A stretch of 6,923 bases of DNA, taken from the NCBI GenBank assembly GCA_020216625.1, contig JAIUYB010000118.1, positions 1 to 6,923 on the forward strand. Direction: 5' to 3'. The notes beneath the pieces are model-generated. The model was not told the origin of the DNA. It worked only from the letters and a program-made list of their open reading frames with translations, and ran no database searches. The translations under genes and the position numbers were made by a program. Position 1 is the first letter of the stretch. Each line of letters begins with the position of its first letter. This DNA comes from Desulfarculus sp. Lineage in GTDB: Bacteria; Desulfobacterota; Desulfarculia; Desulfarculales; Desulfarculaceae. Below, piece by piece: positions 6,489-6,923 of the stretch.

Positions 6489-6923
6489 ATGCTCACCCTG
6501 TTGCGCATCTCGAACTTCGCCTTGATCGAGCGCCTGGAGCTGGAGCCGGGTCCGGGGCTGACCGTGCTCACCGGCGAGACCGGGGCCGGCAAATCCATCA
6601 TCCTGGCGGCGGTGAACCTGCTTCTGGGCCAGCGGGCGGCGGTGGACCTGATCCGCGCCGGCGCGGACCAGGCGGTGGTGGAGGCCCTGTTCCGCCTGCC
6701 GGCCGACTCCCCGCCCATGCAGCGCCTGGCCGGGGAGGGCCAGGCCCCGGAGCCGGGCGAGGACCTGCTCTTGCGCCGGGTGGTGAGCCGCGAAGGGCGC
6801 AACCGGGTGCAGGCCGGCGGCGGCCTGGCCACCCTGGCCTTGTTGGCCGAGTTGGGGCCGGAGCTGTTGAGCCTGGTGGGCCAGCACGCCAGCCAGGCCC
6901 TGCTGCGGCCCGAGGAGCACCTG
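6489..6923 (+). CDS. recN: DNA repair protein RecN, N-terminal part (3' end outside window)
   Basis: RecN is an SMC-like ATPase that acts in the cytoplasm on the nucleoid in double-strand break repair. The 145 residues seen begin with the typical MLTLLRISNFALIERLELE. The Walker A motif GETGAGKS is at 29-36, followed by IILAAVNLLLGQRA. Next come the first beta-rich lobe with LLRRVVSREGRNRVQ (94-108) and the RecN hallmark LVGQHASQALLRPEEHL (129-145), which precedes the coiled coil. The full protein is usually about 550-570 residues, so about a quarter is present; the frame is open to the window edge with no break. The ATG at 6489 gives exactly the family N-terminus. No Shine-Dalgarno precedes it (the 12 bases before it are all G and C), so translation may be weak or leader-dependent. 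It is divergent from yciO across a 157-base control region. Confidence 0.95.
   Translation, partial: MLTLLRISNFALIERLELEPGPGLTVLTGETGAGKSIILAAVNLLLGQRAAVDLIRAGADQAVVEALFRLPADSPPMQRLAGEGQAPEPGEDLLLRRVVSREGRNRVQAGGGLATLALLAELGPELLSLVGQHASQALLRPEEHL

Noticed and set aside
6332..6832. Upstream extension of the yciO frame to a start at 6832
   Set aside because: It would run antisense through the RecN N-terminus including Walker A. The extension has no family similarity, and a good ribosome binding site marks the ATG at 6331.

Overview
The window is a strongly GC-rich chromosomal segment whose genes favour G- or C-ending codons. The order cmk-rpsA-sppA, a single-domain SppA and six-domain S1 with an acidic N-terminal extension fit a deltaproteobacterial (Desulfobacterota-type) bacterium. 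That placement is an inference from gene order and protein style, not a database match.

Layout, left to right: the 3' end of cmk (1-324); a 121-base spacer with a hairpin and an A/T-rich leader; rpsA for ribosomal protein S1 (446-2233); sppA for a membrane signal peptide peptidase (2250-3152); and an EI24/CysZ-like membrane protein (3156-3938) that starts 3 bases after the sppA stop. These four genes read in one direction and are probably an operon, possibly with an extra promoter just before rpsA. Next is a separate plus-strand gene for a DHA2-type (14-helix) major facilitator exporter (4040-5386). Its reading frame breaks near 5302-5312, and the missing last helix is found in another frame up to 5505. 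A 214-base convergent spacer (5506-5719) holds four successive hairpins and no gene. It is followed by a minus-strand YciO-family gene (6331-5720), a divergent control region (6332-6488) with back-to-back promoter candidates, and the 5' end of recN (6489 to the window edge).

Functionally this is mostly housekeeping: nucleotide metabolism (Cmk), translation initiation (S1), membrane proteolysis (SppA), a probable membrane transporter or channel, an exporter, a YrdC-fold enzyme and a DNA repair ATPase. I see no insertion sequence, phage gene, CRISPR array, tRNA or rRNA, and no convincing new multi-gene system. The points most worth a second look are the frameshift in the exporter gene, the row of hairpins in the convergent spacer, the altered K-x-R motif of the YciO protein, and the compact yciO/recN divergent control region.
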